Of a DNA stretch of 64,000 nt, positions 62,112 through 64,000 are shown piece after piece. The translations under genes and the position numbers were made by a program. Each line of letters starts with the position of its first letter. Within the stretch, counting starts at the first letter, position 1. The notes below the pieces were generated by a model, which ran no database searches, had not been told where the DNA came from, and saw only the letters and a list, made by a program, of their open reading frames with translations. This stretch comes from Nitrincola lacisaponensis (GTDB lineage: Bacteria > Pseudomonadota > Gammaproteobacteria > Pseudomonadales > Balneatricaceae), in assembly GCF_000691225.1 (NCBI RefSeq), contig NZ_JMSZ01000010.1:1-64000 (forward strand), read 5' to 3'.

Positions 62112-64000
62112 TCACACCTTGAAGTGTTTGATCCTGTTCTGCAGATCATTTGCCAATCTGGCCAGCTCATCTGCGGCTGTATTCACCTGCTCTGTGCTGC
62201 CAGACGTCATTTCTGCGACATCTGTGATCAGGCTGATATTCTGATTAATCTCATCGGCCACCTGCGACTGCTGTCGGGCTGCTTCCGCGATCTGTACATT
62301 CATCTGGTTGATGGTCTCGATGGCTGTCACGATCTGGTTCAAAGCGTTATCCGTATCCTGGCTGCTTGCCACGCTGGAAGCCGCTTTGCTGTTGCTTTGG
62401 GTCATCGATGTCACTGCCTGTTCTGCTCCTTGCTGTAACCGCTCAATCATGTGCTGAATGTCCACGGTGGCATTTTGGGTTCGACTTGCCAGTGTTCTGA
62501 CTTCATCGGCTACAACGGCAAATCCGCGTCCCTGTTCGCCGGCGCGCGCGGCTTCAATAGCCGCATTCAATGCGAGCAGGTTGGTTTGTTCTGAAATGTC
62601 TCGAATCACATCCAGGATTTTACTGATCTCCTGGCTGTGCTCAGAGAGCTGGTGAATGGTTTCGGTGGCCGATACCAGGTCATTGGCCAGTGTCTGAATT
62701 GCTTTCTGTGTCACCGCCAGTTTTTGCTTGCCCGTAGCCGCAAGGTCATTCGCAGCACTGGCACTGAACGAGGTTTGATCAGCATTATCTGCGACTTCAC
62801 TGACGGTAGCAGTCATTTCATTCATGGCGGTCGCCACCTGAAGGGTTTCAGACTGTACGCGCCGTGCCTGGTCTGACGTGTCAGTGCTGGATGCGGATAA
62901 TTGCTCTGCTGCCGCTGCCAGCTGCACAGTGGCCGCACTGACCTGACGAATGAGATGCTGAATGTGTTCAGCAAAATGATTGAATGAGCTGGCCAGGTCA
63001 GTCAGCTCATCACGCCCTTTGGTATCCAGTCGTGCTGTCAGGTCACCGTCACCCGCAGCAATGTTGCTGAGGCTTGCGGCGGTCTCCCGTAAAGGGTAGA
63101 TAATACTGCGTGCCAGAACAGCTGCCATGATCAGGCCGAGGATCAGGGAAAGAGCGCCGATACCTGCAATACGCAGCAGTGCTTGCTGATAGTGTTGCAC
63201 ATATTCAGATCGGTCGATCTGTAGTTCAAGGACACCGATGGCTGTGCCGGAAAAATCGAATATCGGGCGAGCCATGACGGCCCAGCTGTGATCATCCTGT
63301 TCATACGTGCTGGTATGAATATCGCCTGACTGAATGCGACTGAGCTGATCGGGTGTCAGGCGGGTGTTGCTGCTCAGTGTTGATGCAAAGGTTTCAAAGC
63401 CACTCTGTGTGGTAATGTGCAGCGCTGCCCTGGCATCAAACCGTTCGGTGAAGCGGTCAAAAAAATCCTGCCCGAAAGAGAGCCCGACTTCTGCTGAGCC
63501 AATATGACGTTGCTGGTGGTATACCGGCAAGACACCTCTGAGCCCGATACCGGCCACGCCTCGCTCAAGCCCGCTTTGAGGTCGTTGCAGCTGGTTGGCG
63601 AGTACGACTGTTTCACGGAAACTGCTCAGGTCATCATCATACCTGTCGAGCTGATGTAGTCTCAAATAGGAGGTGGCCGGAGGCAGATGAAACTGAAACT
63701 GCTGAATGTTGTATTGAGTCTGCAGTGCCTGAAAAACCGGCAGGGTCAGTTCCATGAGCTGGGTGCGGTCCCGCTCGGCCAGGGCTGCACTGATTCCTTT
63801 GCTGCTGATGGATGCCGTGGTAATACGCAGGGCTTGCTCGGCTGTTTCCTCAATAGAGGATAATAATGCGTTATGCAGGTCTTCAAGTTGACGGCTTTCC
63901 GCGCGCTGTGTGATATTACTGAGCAGGCTCAGGGTGGTCGGAATAATGGTAGCGATGACCAGGATCAGCATTGAGGCTGTTCCCAGTGCCAGGCGTGTCG
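62112..64000 (-). CDS. Methyl-accepting chemotaxis protein, 5' end outside the window
   Basis: The reading frame stays open to the right edge, so the start is missing; an in-frame ATG at 63971 lies inside the first membrane helix and is not the true start. Visible parts: first helix, a periplasmic sensor of about 240 residues with a Cache-like look, second helix with [20 protein letters not shown], and a signalling domain with the conserved tip [23 protein letters not shown]. No heme motif here. Ligand unknown. Confidence 0.9.
   Translation of the reverse strand, partial: TRLALGTASMLILVIATIIPTTLSLLSNITQRAESRQLEDLHNALLSSIEETAEQALRITTASISSKGISAALAERDRTQLMELTLPVFQALQTQYNIQQFQFHLPPATSYLRLHQLDRYDDDLSSFRETVVLANQLQRPQSGLERGVAGIGLRGVLPVYHQQRHIGSAEVGLSFGQDFFDRFTERFDARAALHITTQSGFETFASTLSSNTRLTPDQLSRIQSGDIHTSTYEQDDHSWAVMARPIFDFSGTAIGVLELQIDRSEYVQHYQQALLRIAGIGALSLILGLIMAAVLARSIIYPLRETAASLSNIAAGDGDLTARLDTKGRDELTDLASSFNHFAEHIQHLIRQVSAATVQLAAAAEQLSASSTDTSDQARRVQSETLQVATAMNEMTATVSEVADNADQTSFSASAANDLAATGKQKLAVTQKAIQTLANDLVSATETIHQLSEHSQEISKILDVIRDISEQTNLLALNAAIEAARAGEQGRGFAVVADEVRTLASRTQNATVDIQHMIERLQQGAEQAVTSMTQSNSKAASSVASSQDTDNALNQIVTAIETINQMNVQIAEAARQQSQVADEINQNISLITDVAEMTSGSTEQVNTAADELARLANDLQNRIKHFKV

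Overview
The window is an almost gap-free piece of a gammaproteobacterial core chromosome. I count 56 protein genes, one of them cut by the right edge, and see no tRNA, rRNA, insertion sequence, prophage or CRISPR array. The gene neighbourhoods (pyrE / Crc-like / rph / yicC, gmk-rpoZ-spoT, an Rsd/AlgQ gene, ilvA / rpiA, ppx / trxA-rho-ubiD, hemC-hemD-hemX-hemY beside argH) are those of the Pseudomonadales/Oceanospirillales side of the class. TRAP and ABC uptake systems and two chemoreceptors would fit a motile, possibly marine, heterotroph on organic acids and peptides. Genus cannot be decided from the sequence alone; an Oceanospirillaceae-like bacterium is my best guess.

Layout. 0-6 kb: pyrimidine synthesis (pyrE), Crc-like regulator, RNase PH, YicC, then a three-gene c-di-GMP module (YfiR periplasmic repressor, YfiN diguanylate cyclase, YfiB OmpA-like lipoprotein). 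6-11.6 kb: a complete peptide-type ABC importer on the minus strand (binding protein, two permeases, two ATPases) with a hairpin after the binding-protein gene. 11.7-16.3 kb: gmk-rpoZ-spoT plus a YbaK-like/HDOD fusion protein. 16.3-21.7 kb: YheS-type ABC-F ATPase, FKBP isomerase, an Rsd/AlgQ gene overlapping a WD40 lipoprotein gene, and a FliL-like protein. 21.7-27 kb: gshA, tex and pyk.

27-36.6 kb is the most connected part: a DctB/DctD two-component pair, a chemoreceptor with a c-type heme motif in its sensor domain, and a universal stress protein / TAXI binding protein / fused TRAP permease operon. The single long gene-free stretch (32409-32783) carries a sigma-54 promoter with exact -24/-12 spacing that reads into the usp-TRAP operon. 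DctD is a sigma-54 activator, so a regulatory circuit can be proposed from sequence. An A-rich Hfq/Crc-like site next to the ribosome binding site of the TAXI gene would add catabolite control through the Crc-like protein at the left end.

36.6-64 kb: ilvA / rpiA, a YbbA-YbbP ABC pair sharing its start tetranucleotide with tesA, an LprI-like lipoprotein, a TrmB-like methyltransferase, sodB, cysQ, yrfG-hslR, a PAP2 phosphatase, hslO, pckA, ppx, trxA, rho, ubiD-fre, the heme operon hemC-hemD-hemX-hemY, argH and a truncated second chemoreceptor. Many convergent pairs are separated by strong bidirectional hairpins; others overlap or abut. I found no obvious new defence or mobile system. The points worth a second look are regulatory wiring and gene-architecture oddities, listed as findings.
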